From Nodularia spumigena CCY9414 (lineage in GTDB: Bacteria > Cyanobacteriota > Cyanobacteriia > Cyanobacteriales > Nostocaceae): DNA of 64,000 nucleotides. Shown piece after piece: positions 8,766-19,144 of the stretch (the first letter of the stretch is position 1; each line of letters opens with the position of its first letter). The position numbers were made by a program, and so were the translations under genes. The stretch covers positions 4,403,989 through 4,467,988 of the forward strand of contig NZ_CP007203.1 in the NCBI RefSeq assembly GCF_000340565.2, read 5' to 3'. The notes beneath the pieces were generated by a model. The model was not told the origin of the DNA and did no database searches. It saw only the letters and a list, made by a program, of their open reading frames with translations.

Positions 8766-9326
8766 CTATGAAGTGACGATTTTTTGCAATTCGTGAGTGA
8801 CTTCTTCTTGGGACTGATCGCCATTGACTGTCAACAGTTTTTGGCGATCGCCATAATAATCAATCAATGGCGCAGTTTCAGCACGATAAACGTCTAAACG
8901 ATGACGAATTACCGCTTCGGTATCATCTTTTCGTCCTCTATCGAGTAAACGTGCTACCACAACATCATCTGGTGCATCCAGATTAATTACCCTTTCGCCA
9001 CCCTGGTTCATTTCTGCTAGCAATTTCTCCAGAAAAACTGCTTGTGTGACTTTGCGAGGAAAACCATCAAGAATCCAGCCAGATTTCACATCTGGTTGAC
9101 TAAGGCGCTCCTGTACCAAGTCCTGCACTAACTGGTCGGGGACTAAATCGCCGCTATTTACATAACTTTGAGCTTTAATTCCCAAAGGAGTTTGCTCTTG
9201 CATAGCTTGCCTTAATATTTCCCCTGTAGAAATATGGGGAATATTCAAGTCTTCAGCCAAAATTTGAGCTTGAGTTCCTTTACCAGATCCGGGTGGTCCC
9301 AAGAAAATTAATCGAGTCACTGTCAC
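8766..9326 (-). CDS. adk: Adenylate kinase
   Basis: A 186-residue enzyme that converts ATP and AMP to two ADP. The P-loop GPPGSGKGTQAQ is at residues 10-21. The NMP-binding (HISTGEILRQAM) and DGFPRKVTQA motifs are present, and a short lid gives the usual cyanobacterial length. The start is GTG 9326, sharing one base with the secY stop; a second GTG at 9320 would give the more typical MTRLIFLG N-terminus. The secY-adk order is standard. Confidence 0.96.
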   Translation of the reverse strand: MTVTRLIFLGPPGSGKGTQAQILAEDLNIPHISTGEILRQAMQEQTPLGIKAQSYVNSGDLVPDQLVQDLVQERLSQPDVKSGWILDGFPRKVTQAVFLEKLLAEMNQGGERVINLDAPDDVVVARLLDRGRKDDTEAVIRHRLDVYRAETAPLIDYYGDRQKLLTVNGDQSQEEVTHELQKIVTS

Positions 9327-10639
9327 TATTGTTTCACCATTCCTTCATAACGCTGAGAGATAACGTAAGTTTGGACTTGTTTAGCCGTATCAATTGCCAC
9401 ACCCACTAGGATTAGTAAAGAAGTAGCACCCAAGCCTCTAAAGGTTGGGACTCCTAAAGCACTTTCCACAGCCGTGGGGATAATAGCCACAAAGCCCAAA
9501 AATATCGCACCTAAAAAAGTTAGTCGATTGATCACACGCTCAAGATACTCGCTGGTAGCTTTTCCGGGACGAATACCGGGAATGCTAGACCCCATTTTCT
9601 TCAAGTTCTGCGCTACATCAACTGGGTTAACAATCAACGAAGAATAGAAATAACTGAAGAAAACAATTGAGACTAAGTAGACCAGAGCATAAACCCAAGC
9701 CCCAGAACCTCCAGGACTGAGATAAGTATTGACAATGTTGGCTATTTCAGTATTTCTAGTGAAATTGGCGATTAACAGTGGCAAACTCAAAATTGCCGCC
9801 GCAAAAATAATCGGCATTACACCCCCGGAATTGAGCCGCAAGGGTAAATAACTGCGTTGTTCTGCCAATACTCTGCGACCTACTTGGCGACGAGCCGAAA
9901 TAATCGGGATACGACGGATGCCTTCTTGAACGAAAACAATCCCCACAATTGTCACTAGGAATACCAAAATCAGAACGATTACACGGCCAATGGTTTCTCT
10001 ACCGCCGACTTGCACCAAGTCAATGGTATCGCCTAAAGCTTTAGGTAGCGAAGCAACAATGTTGACAAAAATCAACAATGATGCGCCATTACCAAGTCCT
10101 CGTTCTGTAATTAGTTCTGATGCCCACATGACAAACATGGAACCAGCAGTCAGAGCGATCGCTGTCTCCAGGACAAATGGTATACCTGGATTTAGAGCAA
10201 ATTGCTTGAGGAAGATTGCCGAAAAAGCCACACTTTGAATAGTCGCCCACACTACAGTTACATAGCGTGTGATTTGCGAAATCTTCCGCCGGCCCTGCTC
10301 ACCTTCATTTTTCTGTAAATTTTCTAAAGATGGAATAGCCGCCGTGAGTAATTGGATAATAATGGACGCATTAATAAAGGGTAAAATCCCCAAAGCGAAG
10401 ATTCCCAAAGTGGAAAGTCCTCGTCCAGAAAATATATCCAATAAACCAAAGACGGCATTATTACCAGCTATTGCTTCGGCAAATCTCGCTCTATCAAGAC
10501 CTGGAACTGGCAAAAATATACCGAGGCGAACCAAAATTAAAATACCGACGGTAACAAGCAGCCTACCTCTGAGGCCAGCTGCTTGCGCCATCTGCATAAA
10601 AGTTTCTTGAGCCGTTGGGGCTTTTTCTCGACTGATCAT
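9326..10639 (-). CDS. secY: Preprotein translocase subunit SecY
   Basis: A 437-residue membrane protein with ten predicted hydrophobic segments, forming the SecYEG channel in the plasma and thylakoid membranes. The plug and pore region (FGLLDIFSGRGLSTLGIFAL) and the conserved GLGNGASLLIFVNI are seen. The C-terminal cytosolic loop includes GIRPGKATSEYL. It follows rplO and precedes adk, as in most bacteria. Confidence 0.98.
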   Translation of the reverse strand: MISREKAPTAQETFMQMAQAAGLRGRLLVTVGILILVRLGIFLPVPGLDRARFAEAIAGNNAVFGLLDIFSGRGLSTLGIFALGILPFINASIIIQLLTAAIPSLENLQKNEGEQGRRKISQITRYVTVVWATIQSVAFSAIFLKQFALNPGIPFVLETAIALTAGSMFVMWASELITERGLGNGASLLIFVNIVASLPKALGDTIDLVQVGGRETIGRVIVLILVFLVTIVGIVFVQEGIRRIPIISARRQVGRRVLAEQRSYLPLRLNSGGVMPIIFAAAILSLPLLIANFTRNTEIANIVNTYLSPGGSGAWVYALVYLVSIVFFSYFYSSLIVNPVDVAQNLKKMGSSIPGIRPGKATSEYLERVINRLTFLGAIFLGFVAIIPTAVESALGVPTFRGLGATSLLILVGVAIDTAKQVQTYVISQRYEGMVKQ

Positions 10640-10710
10640 AGAATGCTACCTCTATAGTGAACCAGGCGCTGGCAGCAATAAGAAATGCAAAGTGCGCTTT
10701 TCTGGCTCAC

Positions 10711-11154
10711 TTATAAGACTTCGCAACTACCACCAGCTGCCTCAATTTTGCTACGAGCTTGTCCTGTGAAAGCTGCTGCTTGTACCTTTAGGGATACATT
10801 CAATTCCCCGTTGCCCAAAACTTTCAATGGACCCTTAGCAGCAGTTAGGATTCCTGCCTCTCTGAGGGAGGCCAAAGTTACTTCTGTATCAGCAGGAAGG
10901 GAAGCTAGTTTCTCTACATTTATCGTAGTGTAAATTTTCCGATTCACCACCGGAAAACCCTTGAGCTTAGGTACTCGGCGGTACAGTGGTTGTTGACCAC
11001 CTTCAAAACCTGGTCTGGTACCGCTACCAGAACGAGATTTTTGACCTCTCATACCTAAACCAGCGCTAGCGCCTTGACCTGCGGAAATACCCCTGGCTAC
11101 ACGGCGGCGGCGTTTTTTTGAACCTTTTTGGGGCTTAACATCGTTGAGTCTCAT
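10711..11154 (-). CDS. rplO: 50S ribosomal protein L15
   Basis: A 147-residue protein with the basic glycine-rich N-terminus ([19 protein letters not shown]) and the conserved [20 protein letters not shown]. It follows rpsE directly, since L30 is absent, as usual in cyanobacteria. Confidence 0.97.
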   Translation of the reverse strand: MRLNDVKPQKGSKKRRRRVARGISAGQGASAGLGMRGQKSRSGSGTRPGFEGGQQPLYRRVPKLKGFPVVNRKIYTTINVEKLASLPADTEVTLASLREAGILTAAKGPLKVLGNGELNVSLKVQAAAFTGQARSKIEAAGGSCEVL

Positions 11155-11237
11155 GATGTAATAAGTAATTGTTTACACGTTCACTATTGACTGTTCACTG
11201 TTGAGTGATGACTGTTGACTGACAACCGTCAATCATT

Positions 11238-11762
11238 CTAAATGTAGAGTTTTTCAATAGGAATACCCCGGTCTTCAGCCACTTCGGAAAGAGTACGTAG
11301 TGTAGATAAGGCATTCACTGCGGCTCTTGCATTGTTGAGTGGATTGTTGGAACCAAGTTGCTTGGCCAAGATGTTACGAACTCCTGCCAATTCCAGGACA
11401 GTCCGAACCGCACCACCAGCAATTACCCCAGTACCAGGGGCAGCAGGACGCATCATCACCTTAGCACCGCCACCGACACCATCAATAGGATGAGGAATGG
11501 AGTTAGATTTGGTCATAGGGATGTCAATCAGATGTTTTTTGCCATCGGCTACACCTTTTTTAACAGCACCGATGACATCTGAGGCTTTGCCTACTCCGAC
11601 ACCAACTTGACCACGTTCATTACCGACGACAACAATTGCTCGGAAGCTAAGTTTCTTACCTCCCTTGACGACCTTGCTCACCCGGCGGATTTGGATGACT
11701 CGCTCTTGCCAGGTAGTTTCTTCTTTTTTTGTGCGGTTCGCTTTACGACGACCAGTTGCCAT
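11238..11762 (-). CDS. rpsE: 30S ribosomal protein S5
   Basis: A 174-residue protein from ATG 11762 ([16 protein letters not shown]), the expected S5 N-terminus. The double-stranded-RNA-binding part ([20 protein letters not shown]) and [17 protein letters not shown] are conserved. The frame stays open 22 codons further upstream, but that stretch is only the translation of a tandem repeat ([14 protein letters not shown]), so I reject the longer start. Confidence 0.96.
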   Translation of the reverse strand: MATGRRKANRTKKEETTWQERVIQIRRVSKVVKGGKKLSFRAIVVVGNERGQVGVGVGKASDVIGAVKKGVADGKKHLIDIPMTKSNSIPHPIDGVGGGAKVMMRPAAPGTGVIAGGAVRTVLELAGVRNILAKQLGSNNPLNNARAAVNALSTLRTLSEVAEDRGIPIEKLYI

Positions 11763-11774
11763 AATCAAATGCTC

Positions 11775-11861
11775 TCTATTAGTCAGTTGTCTTTTGTCCT
11801 TTGTCAGTTGTCTTTTGTCCTTAGCCAATGACTAATGACCAATGACTAATGACTAATGACT
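11775..11861. repeat. Short tandem repeats between rplR and rpsE
   Basis: Tandem copies of a gtcagttgtcttttgtcctt unit are followed by atgacYaatgac-type heptamers. This is one of the short tandem repeat tracts typical of filamentous cyanobacteria. Related tracts lie at 15540, 16805, 33899, 39059 and elsewhere. Confidence 0.7.
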
Positions 11862-12224
11862 TTAGAAATCTAAACCAGCTTCGCGTGCTGCATCAGCGAG
11901 TGCTTTGACACGACCATGATATAAGTTGCCACCGCGATCAAAGACTACTTTGGTGATTCCTTTTTCTAACAATCGCACTGCTATCAACTTGCCGACTTGC
12001 GCTGATGCGTCACAAGTAGCACCTGTAGCTAAATTAGATTTCAACTCTGGTTCTACAGTTGAGGCTGCTACTAAGGTGTGATGCTGAGTATCATCAATTA
12101 CTTGAGCGTAAATATGTTCATTGGAACGAAACACAGCTAAACGCGGACGTTCTCGGGTTCCTTGAACTTTACCACGAACGCGCCGATGACGACGCTGTTT
12201 TGATTCTCTACGAGTAAGTTTCAT
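11862..12224 (-). CDS. rplR: 50S ribosomal protein L18
   Basis: A 120-residue protein with the conserved [20 protein letters not shown] and [20 protein letters not shown]. It carries 5S rRNA into the large subunit together with L5. The start lies 2 bp after the rplF stop. Confidence 0.97.
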   Translation of the reverse strand: MKLTRRESKQRRHRRVRGKVQGTRERPRLAVFRSNEHIYAQVIDDTQHHTLVAASTVEPELKSNLATGATCDASAQVGKLIAVRLLEKGITKVVFDRGGNLYHGRVKALADAAREAGLDF

Positions 12225-12226
12225 TT

Positions 12227-12775
12227 TTACTTCTTACCACTCTTACCAGTCTTACCAGCTTTGCGTCTGACCACTTCACCGGCATAACGAATCCCTTTAC
12301 CTTTGTATGGTTCTGGGGGACGAACGGCGCGGATCTTTGCTGCTGTGTTACCTACAATTTCTTTGTCATAACCACTGACGACGATGTTAGTGTTAGTTTC
12401 TACAAGAAACTCAACTCCGTCTGGTGGAACAATATTCACTTGATGGCTGTAACCAATATTCAAAACTAGGTTACGTCCTTGAAGTTGGGCGCGGTAACCT
12501 ACACCTTGAATTTCCAAACGACGCTTAAAGCCTTGGGAAACTCCCTCGACCATGTTAGCGACCAAGGTACGGCTTAAACCGTGCATTTGCCGAGAGACAC
12601 GGGTCTCATCACGACGGGTGACATTTAATATTCCCCCTTCTTGGGAGACAATTACATTGGCAGACAAAGTGCGAGAAAGTTGGCCTTTGGGGCCTTTCAC
12701 CACAACTTTGGGGCCATCAATTGTCACTTCCACTTTGGCGGGAATAGTAATTGGTTGTTTACCAATACGAGACAT
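12227..12775 (-). CDS. rplF: 50S ribosomal protein L6
   Basis: A 182-residue protein starting [20 protein letters not shown], with the C-terminal signature [20 protein letters not shown]. Both alpha/beta repeats are intact. It lies near the GTPase-associated centre and the sarcin-ricin loop. Confidence 0.97.
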   Translation of the reverse strand: MSRIGKQPITIPAKVEVTIDGPKVVVKGPKGQLSRTLSANVIVSQEGGILNVTRRDETRVSRQMHGLSRTLVANMVEGVSQGFKRRLEIQGVGYRAQLQGRNLVLNIGYSHQVNIVPPDGVEFLVETNTNIVVSGYDKEIVGNTAAKIRAVRPPEPYKGKGIRYAGEVVRRKAGKTGKSGKK

Positions 12776-12826
12776 GATTTTTTGTCCTTTATCTTGAAGT
12801 CCTGAGCGCTAAGGACTAACTAATGA

Positions 12827-13228
12827 CTACCAAACATAGCAAAGTACTTCACCACCCAAGCTCTGACGACGTGCTTCACGGTCAGTCATGATGCCACTGG
12901 ATGTAGAAATAATGGCAATGCCGATACCACCTAGTACCCTTGGTAATTCTTTTCTAGTAGAGTAAACACGTAAACCTGGTTTACTCACTCGCTTCAAAGC
13001 AGTGATTAAAGGCTGACGATTTTTACCCTTGTATTTCAGGGAAATCACCAGATTCCGCTTGATCCCTTCTCCTGCTTCTGCAACTTCAGCAACAAAGCCT
13101 TCCTCTTGTAGTACTTTAGCAATACTACGAGTCATTTTTGTCGCTGGCACTTGTGTCGTTTGATGCCTTGCCAGGTTGGCATTGCGGATGCGCGTCAGCA
13201 TATCTGCAACTGTATCGTTAGCCGCCAT
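12827..13228 (-). CDS. rpsH: 30S ribosomal protein S8
   Basis: A 133-residue protein with [20 protein letters not shown] at the N-terminus and [19 protein letters not shown] at the C-terminus. It is a primary binder of 16S rRNA helix 21. It follows rplE directly, without rpsN between them. Confidence 0.97.
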   Translation of the reverse strand: MAANDTVADMLTRIRNANLARHQTTQVPATKMTRSIAKVLQEEGFVAEVAEAGEGIKRNLVISLKYKGKNRQPLITALKRVSKPGLRVYSTRKELPRVLGGIGIAIISTSSGIMTDREARRQSLGGEVLCYVW

Positions 13229-13248
13229 CGTTCCCTCTTTAGATGAAC

Positions 13249-13797
13249 TTATTGATCGCGAAAGGGCATTCCCATTTCTTTAAGTAAGGCGCGACCCTCT
13301 TCGTCGTTTTTCGCTGTTGTGATGATGGAAATATCCATCCCACGGATTTGATCGATACTGTCGTACTCGACTTCTGGAAAAATTAGCTGTTCTCTAACAC
13401 CCAGAGTGTAGTTACCGCGTCCGTCAAAACTTTTCGGACTAATGCCCCGAAAGTCTCTAATTCTGGGTAATGACAAGCTAATTAATCTGTCAAGAAAAGC
13501 ATACATTCGTTCGCCTCGGAGAGTTACCATAATGCCCACGGGCATCCCCTCACGAATTTTAAAGCCAGCGATCGCCTTTTTCGCCCGCGTCACTACTGGT
13601 TTTTGACCAGTGATTACCGCAATTTCATTTAAAGACGCTTCTAGCGACTTAGCATTTTGAGCCGCTTCGCCTAAACCTCGGTTAATCGTAATCTTAATCA
13701 CCTTTGGTACTTGATGTACATTGGTGTATTGAAACTGATTAGTCAGTTTAGGGACGATTGTCTCTTGGTATAAGTTTTTGAGTCTGGTTGTCGGCAT
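13249..13797 (-). CDS. rplE: 50S ribosomal protein L5
   Basis: A 182-residue protein with the conserved [33 protein letters not shown] and [20 protein letters not shown]. It binds 5S rRNA and contacts P-site tRNA. Confidence 0.98.
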   Translation of the reverse strand: MPTTRLKNLYQETIVPKLTNQFQYTNVHQVPKVIKITINRGLGEAAQNAKSLEASLNEIAVITGQKPVVTRAKKAIAGFKIREGMPVGIMVTLRGERMYAFLDRLISLSLPRIRDFRGISPKSFDGRGNYTLGVREQLIFPEVEYDSIDQIRGMDISIITTAKNDEEGRALLKEMGMPFRDQ

Positions 13798-13854
13798 ACT
13801 TTCTTGTCCTTATCCCTGGGCTTGGTCAGGGAAACTTTTTTAAGGTCTAATTCT

Positions 13855-14208
13855 CTAGTTATTGAGAATTTCACCTGTTTTCTTCAGCATTCTCACTTTC
13901 TTACCTTCTGCGGTGAAGGTGTAACAAACACGACTGGTGACGTTTTGCTTGCTGGAGTATAGCATCACGTTGGAACTATGGATGGGAAATTCCTGGGTGA
14001 CGATTTTACCTGATTCCCCTTCTTGCTGGGGTTTCACGTGCTTAGTCTTCATGTTGACACCTTTGATAATGACTTTGCTCAGTTGGGGTAGTGCTTGGAC
14101 TATTTCCCCCACTTTGCCTTTGTCTTTACCTGCAATTACTTGCACGGTATCGCCAGTTTTGACGTGCATTTTATAGAATACTTTCGGCTTTTCCTTGCGG
14201 TTTGCCAT
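13855..14208 (-). CDS. rplX: 50S ribosomal protein L24
   Basis: A 117-residue protein with the KOW motif [20 protein letters not shown] and the conserved [19 protein letters not shown]. It initiates large-subunit assembly. Its start shares a base with the rplN stop, so translation is probably coupled. Confidence 0.97.
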   Translation of the reverse strand: MANRKEKPKVFYKMHVKTGDTVQVIAGKDKGKVGEIVQALPQLSKVIIKGVNMKTKHVKPQQEGESGKIVTQEFPIHSSNVMLYSSKQNVTSRVCYTFTAEGKKVRMLKKTGEILNN

Positions 14209-14576
14209 TACAGTACCTCCGGAGCCAGAGAAACAATTTTGGTGAAGCTCTTTTCACGTAATTCGCGGGCAACTGGTCCAAAAACCCGTGTACCTCTGGG
14301 ATTACCATCTTTGTTGATAATCACAGCAGCGTTATCGTCAAAGCGAATGGTCATACCACTATCACGGCGGATGCTATGACGGGTGCGAACAATCACTGCT
14401 TCGATTACATCTGACTTTTTGACAGCCATGTTAGGAATGGCATCTTTAACAACGGCGATAATTCTGTCGCCGATAAAACCATAACGTCTGTTGCCACCAC
14501 CTAATACACGGATGCACATAATTTTTTTTGCACCGCTATTATCTGCGACATTCAGGTAAGTCTGGGTTTGAATCAC
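14208..14576 (-). CDS. rplN: 50S ribosomal protein L14
   Basis: A 122-residue protein starting [20 protein letters not shown], the classic L14 signature, with [18 protein letters not shown] near the C-terminus. It forms intersubunit bridges with h14 of the small subunit. Confidence 0.98.
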   Translation of the reverse strand: MIQTQTYLNVADNSGAKKIMCIRVLGGGNRRYGFIGDRIIAVVKDAIPNMAVKKSDVIEAVIVRTRHSIRRDSGMTIRFDDNAAVIINKDGNPRGTRVFGPVARELREKSFTKIVSLAPEVL

Positions 14577-14618
14577 AATTAGTCTCCCTTTTATCCTGAT
14601 TGATTCGTGTAACCAGGG

Positions 14619-14870
14619 TTACATTGTGGCTTTAGTATTCAAGATGTCTTTGACTTGCCAGCGTTTGGTTTTACTCAAAGGTCTAGTTTCTTGAATCCGC
14701 ACGCGATCGCCTACTTTGCATTGATTCTCTTCGTCGTGGACTTTATAACGACGAGTTTTAACCATGATTTTGCCGTACTTGGGATGGGGAGAGCGATTTT
14801 CTATAGCAACTACTACAGTTTTTTGCATTTTGTCGCTCACTACCAAGCCGACTCGTTCTTTGATTGCCAT
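14619..14870 (-). CDS. rpsQ: 30S ribosomal protein S17
   Basis: An 83-residue OB-fold protein with [40 protein letters not shown] and [18 protein letters not shown]. It is a primary 16S rRNA binder and lies in the usual rpmC-rpsQ-rplN order. Confidence 0.97.
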   Translation of the reverse strand: MAIKERVGLVVSDKMQKTVVVAIENRSPHPKYGKIMVKTRRYKVHDEENQCKVGDRVRIQETRPLSKTKRWQVKDILNTKATM

Positions 14871-14889
14871 AATCTCCTATTGTTGTTCT

Positions 14890-15105
14890 TTAGTCGGTTG
14901 ACTTGCTGCTGTGCTTACGTTCAGTCTCGACAGTCAGCAATTGGGATAGGCGATGTCGGGCGTGTCGGAACTGGTGAGGCTTTTCTAGTTGTCTTGTCGC
15001 TTTTTGCAAGCGCAACTGAAACAGTTGTTTTTTAACAGCGAGAATTTCCTCAACCAGCTGCTCGTCGCTGAATTCTCTAGCTTCTGAAATCTTGGGAAGA
15101 GGCAT
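14890..15105 (-). CDS. rpmC: 50S ribosomal protein L29
   Basis: A 71-residue two-helix protein with FSDEQLVEEILAVKKQLFQL and LEKPHQFRHARHRLSQLLTV. It lies near the tunnel exit, where it contacts trigger factor and SRP. It begins 3 bp after the rplP stop. Confidence 0.96.
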   Translation of the reverse strand: MPLPKISEAREFSDEQLVEEILAVKKQLFQLRLQKATRQLEKPHQFRHARHRLSQLLTVETERKHSSKSTD

Positions 15106-15108
15106 AAC

Positions 15109-15534
15109 CTACTCCTGCTCCTTTGGTTGAGAACGCACAATAAACTTAGTTTTAATCGGTAGCTTATTTGCCGCCAAACGCATCGCTTCACGAGCGATTT
15201 CTTCGGTAACACCAGCGATTTCAAACATAATGCGTCCTGGCTTGACTACGGCTACCCAATATTCTGGATTACCTTTACCAGAACCCATCCGGGTTTCAGC
15301 TGCGCGCATGGTGATTGGTTTGTCTGGGAAAATCCGAATCCAGATTTGTCCACCCCGGCGAATATAACGGGTCATTGCTCGACGGGAGGCCTCAATTTGC
15401 CGGGCGGTAATCCAAGATGGTTCTTGAGCTTGCAGGGCAAAATCACCAAAATCAATGTTGCAGCCACGGGTAGCTAGGCCTTGCATCCGTCCGCGCTGTT
15501 GTTTGCGGAATTTAGTTCTTCTAGGACTTAACAT
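15109..15534 (-). CDS. rplP: 50S ribosomal protein L16
   Basis: A 141-residue protein starting [19 protein letters not shown], with [20 protein letters not shown] and [20 protein letters not shown]. It organises the A-site finger region and contacts A-site tRNA. Confidence 0.98.
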   Translation of the reverse strand: MLSPRRTKFRKQQRGRMQGLATRGCNIDFGDFALQAQEPSWITARQIEASRRAMTRYIRRGGQIWIRIFPDKPITMRAAETRMGSGKGNPEYWVAVVKPGRIMFEIAGVTEEIAREAMRLAANKLPIKTKFIVRSQPKEQE

Positions 15535-15539
15535 GGTTC

Positions 15540-15616
15540 GTCATTTGTCATTGGTCATTTGTCATTGGTCATTGGTCATTGGTCATTGCTCAGGACTAAG
15601 GACTAATGATTAATGA
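15540..15616. repeat. Tandem gtcattg heptamers between rpsC and rplP
   Basis: gtcattt/gtcattg units are repeated at least seven times, followed by degenerate ggactaa/tgactaa units. The tract lies inside an otherwise tight ribosomal operon and resembles the short tandem repeats known in heterocystous cyanobacteria. Confidence 0.75.
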
Positions 15617-16393
15617 CTATCCTTCATTAGAACGGTCTTCAAATTGCTGACGACGACGTTGTTGTTGACGACGACGGGGTTCACGTTCACGATCGCGATC
15701 GCCGCGATCGCGTGTACTGGGTGGGGCTGGAATTTCTTCTTGTCCGGGGATAATTTCTCCCTTGAACACCCATACTTTGATGCCCAGAATCCCGTAAATT
15801 GTTTTGGCTGTGCAGTAAGCGTAGTCAATATCAGCCCGTAAGGTATGTAAAGGTACTCTACCTTCACGAGTCCACTCTGTCCGGGCAATTTCTGCACCGT
15901 TGAGGCGACCACTGACTTGAATTTTAATGCCTTGAACACCAGCACGTTGAGCGCGCTGAATGGCTTGGCGTACTACCCGCCGAAACGAAACACGTCGTTC
16001 CAACTGTTGAGCAATGTATTCGCCAATCAGGGAAGCATCAGCATCAACTTTTTGAACTTCGACTACGTTGATGCGAATTTGGCGATTACCACCCAGCACT
16101 TCTTGTAGTCCAAGCCGTAGTGATTCAATACCTTGTCCACCACGACCGACAACTACACCAGGTCTAGCTGTGCGTACTTCTAAGTCAATTTGGTCGGCTT
16201 TGCGCTCAATTCTGACTTCAGAAATCCCGGCGTTGTTTTGAGCCAGTTTACCCAGCTTTTTTTCTATGTACTGACGCAGTTTGTAGTCTTCTTGTAAAAG
16301 TTCTGGATAACGTTCAGGAACTGCAAACCAACGGGATTGATGCTCACGCGTAATACCCAGGCGAAAACCAACTGGATGAATCTTCTGTCCCAC
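15617..16393 (-). CDS. rpsC: 30S ribosomal protein S3 with an Arg-rich C-terminal tail
   Basis: A 258-residue protein starting [20 protein letters not shown]. The KH domain ([19 protein letters not shown]) and the C-terminal S3 domain ([20 protein letters not shown]) are intact. It helps form the mRNA entry tunnel. Beyond the conserved end ([12 protein letters not shown]) lies a tail of about 35 residues made of [10 protein letters not shown] and [11 protein letters not shown]. Two HIP1 octamers, at 15695-15702 and 15704-15711, encode part of that tail. Confidence 0.97.
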   Translation of the reverse strand: MGQKIHPVGFRLGITREHQSRWFAVPERYPELLQEDYKLRQYIEKKLGKLAQNNAGISEVRIERKADQIDLEVRTARPGVVVGRGGQGIESLRLGLQEVLGGNRQIRINVVEVQKVDADASLIGEYIAQQLERRVSFRRVVRQAIQRAQRAGVQGIKIQVSGRLNGAEIARTEWTREGRVPLHTLRADIDYAYCTAKTIYGILGIKVWVFKGEIIPGQEEIPAPPSTRDRGDRDREREPRRRQQQRRRQQFEDRSNEG

Positions 16394-16444
16394 AAATGCT
16401 TCCTCTAAAATTTCTAACTTTACGCAATTTTTCGGGTCTGATAA

Positions 16445-16801
16445 TTATTCAGCAGTAGCATCAGCTACAGCCACAGTGATATGACACGTTGGCTTGCGAA
16501 TTTGGTAAGCTCGCCCTTGCGCTCTGGGTTGAAACCGTTTTAGCACTGGACCTTGATTGGCATAAGCTTGAGTAATTACCAGATTTGTCCGGTCTAAACC
16601 AGCATTATGCTCGGCATTAGCGGCGGCACTTCTGAGAAGCTTCAATACTGGTTCACAAGCTCGATAGGGCATGAATTCCAATATAATTAGTGCTTCTCGG
16701 TAAGAACGCCCTCTAATTTGGTCGAGTACGCGACGCACTTTGTAGGGAGAAATGCGTATATAACGAGCGATCGCCTTAACTTCAGTAGTATCAATAGCCA
16801 T
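16445..16801 (-). CDS. rplV: 50S ribosomal protein L22
   Basis: A 118-residue protein with [20 protein letters not shown] and the tunnel hairpin [20 protein letters not shown]. It lines the nascent-peptide exit tunnel. It lies between rpsS and rpsC, the conserved order. Confidence 0.97.
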   Translation of the reverse strand: MAIDTTEVKAIARYIRISPYKVRRVLDQIRGRSYREALIILEFMPYRACEPVLKLLRSAAANAEHNAGLDRTNLVITQAYANQGPVLKRFQPRAQGRAYQIRKPTCHITVAVADATAE

Positions 16802-16865
16802 ATTTTTCTCCTTTAGTCATTAGTCACTGATTATTAGCCTTTAGCTGATGACTAATAACTAATAA

Positions 16866-17144
16866 CTATCTCCCTGCTTTTTTATCACTCTTCCCATGAC
16901 CTCTGTAGGTACGTGTGGGGGCGAACTCTCCCAACTTGTGTCCTACCATTTGCTCGTTCACAAAAACCGGAACGTGTTGACGACCGTTGTGAACAGCGAT
17001 GGTATGACCTATCATTAAGGGCAAAATTGTCGAAGCTCTCGACCAAGTTTTAATCACTTGCTTTTCGTTTTTAGCGTTGAGCTTTTCAATCTTGGTCAGC
17101 AAGTGATCGGCCACAAAAGGCCCTTTTTTTAAAGAACGACCCAT
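16866..17144 (-). CDS. rpsS: 30S ribosomal protein S19
   Basis: A 92-residue protein starting [20 protein letters not shown], with [20 protein letters not shown] and [20 protein letters not shown]. It binds the head of the small subunit next to S13. Confidence 0.98.
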   Translation of the reverse strand: MGRSLKKGPFVADHLLTKIEKLNAKNEKQVIKTWSRASTILPLMIGHTIAVHNGRQHVPVFVNEQMVGHKLGEFAPTRTYRGHGKSDKKAGR

Positions 17145-17149
17145 AATTC

Positions 17150-17293
17150 AATTTTGGATTTTGGATTTGAGATTTTGAATTAAAAATTTGAGAATTTCGG
17201 ATTTTAATGAATTAGGTCTCTGGTCAAGTTTCACAAATTCTGGATACTGACAAATCAACCCAATCTAAAATCCAAAATTTAAAATCTAAAATT
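17150..17293. repeat. AT-rich dispersed inverted repeat, copy B
   Basis: Left arms of the type attttggattttggatttga face right arms aatctaaaatccaaaattta across the 150-bp gap between rplB and rpsS. This is the same family as 3652-3708 and 26560-26630. Confidence 0.6.
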
Positions 17294-18157
17294 CTATGAT
17301 TGACGACCACCACGACCGCGTTTAGAAGATTTACGGCGGCGACGTACGATCAATTTGCTGCTGGCTTTCTTGGGTTTGCGTGTCTTCGCACCCAAAGTAG
17401 GTTTACCCCAAGGTGTTACAGGGCCTGGTCTACCAATAGGCGCTCTACCCTCACCACCACCATGTGGGTGATCCACGGGGTTCATGACACTACCTCTAAC
17501 CTTCGGACGGCGACCCTTCCAACGATTACGTCCGGCTTTACCCGCACTTAAGTTTCTCGCGTCGGTGTTACCTACTTGTCCGATGGTGGCGTAGCATTCC
17601 CGCCGAATCATCCGCACTTCTCCCGAAGGTAATTTCAGTGTGACATACTGACCTTCTTTGGCTACAACTTGAGCGTTAGCACCAGCAGCCCGGACAATTT
17701 GTCCGCCTTTACCAGGTGTTAGTTCTACGTTGTGTACGCTTGTACCCAAGGGAATATTCAAAAGTGGCAAAGCATTGCCATCTTCAAAGGGAGAATCGGG
17801 ACCCGCAATAATTGTTGCACCCACTGGCAACTTATTGGGGTGAAGAATGTAACGCTTTTCGCCATCTTGATATAACACCAGGGCAATGCGCGCATTCCGG
17901 TTGGGATCATATTCAATGGCTATGACTTGGGCGGGAATATTACGTTTATCCCGTTTAAAGTCAATGATCCGGTACATTTGTTTGTGTCCGCCACCCCGAC
18001 GACGGCTAGTGATGCGCCCTTGGTTGTTACGACCTTTGGGGCGATGCACGTATTCTGTTAAAGATTTTTCCGGCTTTGATTTGGTAATTTCGGCAAAGTC
18101 GGAAACTGTAACTTGGCGTGTACTAGGGGTATAAGGACGATAAGAACGAGTACCCAT
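17294..18157 (-). CDS. rplB: 50S ribosomal protein L2
   Basis: A 287-residue protein with the conserved [20 protein letters not shown] and [20 protein letters not shown], which includes the histidine implicated in peptidyl-transferase function. The extreme C-terminus is basic ([18 protein letters not shown]). It lies 7 bp after rplW. Confidence 0.98.
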   Translation of the reverse strand: MGTRSYRPYTPSTRQVTVSDFAEITKSKPEKSLTEYVHRPKGRNNQGRITSRRRGGGHKQMYRIIDFKRDKRNIPAQVIAIEYDPNRNARIALVLYQDGEKRYILHPNKLPVGATIIAGPDSPFEDGNALPLLNIPLGTSVHNVELTPGKGGQIVRAAGANAQVVAKEGQYVTLKLPSGEVRMIRRECYATIGQVGNTDARNLSAGKAGRNRWKGRRPKVRGSVMNPVDHPHGGGEGRAPIGRPGPVTPWGKPTLGAKTRKPKKASSKLIVRRRRKSSKRGRGGRQS

Positions 18158-18163
18158 TTTGCT

Positions 18164-18478
18164 TTATACCTCTGGGAATAGAACTTGTCTAATTTTCTCT
18201 TCATCCCCAGGGGCTACAGTGACGATAGCTCGCTTGTATTGGGGTTTGTAACCAACGAATTTACCAACACGACGCTGTTTGCGTGGTGGCATCATGGTAT
18301 TAATTTTGACAATTTTGACCTCAAATAGGCCTTCAATTGCCGCTTTTATTTGTGGCTTGGTGGCTTTTGGAGCCACTTCAAATGTATATTTATTTTGCTC
18401 CATCAGGATGGTCGCCTTTTCAGTCACTATGGGGCGACGCACTAAGTCGGCAAGGTTGCGGGGGTCAAACTTAGGCAC
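18164..18478 (-). CDS. rplW: 50S ribosomal protein L23
   Basis: A 104-residue protein with [20 protein letters not shown] and the extended loop region [20 protein letters not shown]. It is the docking site for trigger factor and SRP at the tunnel exit. It overlaps the end of rplD by 8 bp. Confidence 0.97.
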   Translation of the reverse strand: MPKFDPRNLADLVRRPIVTEKATILMEQNKYTFEVAPKATKPQIKAAIEGLFEVKIVKINTMMPPRKQRRVGKFVGYKPQYKRAIVTVAPGDEEKIRQVLFPEV

Positions 18479-19109
18479 TATAGACCTCCTGAATTTTAGC
18501 TAAAGCTGATGCTGTGATCACAATTTTGTCAGCGTGCAGCAAATCGTAAACATTTAGCTGGTCGGCTGCAATTAACTTTAAATTTTGGATATTGCGGGCT
18601 GACAGATAAACGTTATCCTCAGATGAAATTATCGGCATAATTAACAATGCCTTATTTTCTGGTGCTGCTCCCCAACGAGCTAGTGCTGCCACTAATTCTT
18701 TGGTTTTGGGGCGGGATAATTCGTTACTAAAGTCTTGTACTACAATCAAATCGTCGGCACGACTAACAAATGCGGTTCGCAGTGCTAAACGTCGTTCTTT
18801 GCGGTTTAATTTTTGGTTATAGTCTCTGGGTTTAGGTCCAAAGATGACACCACCACCACGCCACAGTGGTGAACGAATAGACCCTGCACGAGCGCGACCT
18901 GTGCCTTTTTGCCGCCAAGGTTTACGACCACCACCTCTGACTTCGGAACGAGTTTTTGTACTTGCGGTTCCTTGGCGAGAGTTGGTCATTTGTCTGACCA
19001 AGGCTCTATGCACAATATGAGATGCTGTTGATTCTTTAGCAACTCTTAATTCAAAGGTCGTCTCGCCGACTTGCTCTCCTTGCCAATTTTTTACTACGCT
19101 TTCAACCAT
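18471..19109 (-). CDS. rplD: 50S ribosomal protein L4
   Basis: A 212-residue protein. The tunnel-lining loop [20 protein letters not shown] and the following [19 protein letters not shown] are conserved, as is the C-terminal RNLQ-like region. Cyanobacteria are not known to use the E. coli L4 autoregulation of the S10 leader, and I saw no such structure. Confidence 0.97.
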   Translation of the reverse strand: MVESVVKNWQGEQVGETTFELRVAKESTASHIVHRALVRQMTNSRQGTASTKTRSEVRGGGRKPWRQKGTGRARAGSIRSPLWRGGGVIFGPKPRDYNQKLNRKERRLALRTAFVSRADDLIVVQDFSNELSRPKTKELVAALARWGAAPENKALLIMPIISSEDNVYLSARNIQNLKLIAADQLNVYDLLHADKIVITASALAKIQEVYSA

Positions 19110-19144
19110 TTTTTTGTCCTTTTGTGTCTTTTGCCTTTCAATGA

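Noticed and set aside
11775-11861. Tandem repeats considered as a CRISPR array
   Set aside because: Units are short and directly tandem, without spacers of regular length or cas genes. The same reasoning applies to the tracts at 15540, 30026, 33899, 39059 and 63782.
10711-13797. Missing rpsN and rplD-rplC-style gaps as a sign of gene loss
   Set aside because: Absence of S14 between L5 and S8, of L30 between S5 and L15, and of S10 before L3 is the normal cyanobacterial arrangement.
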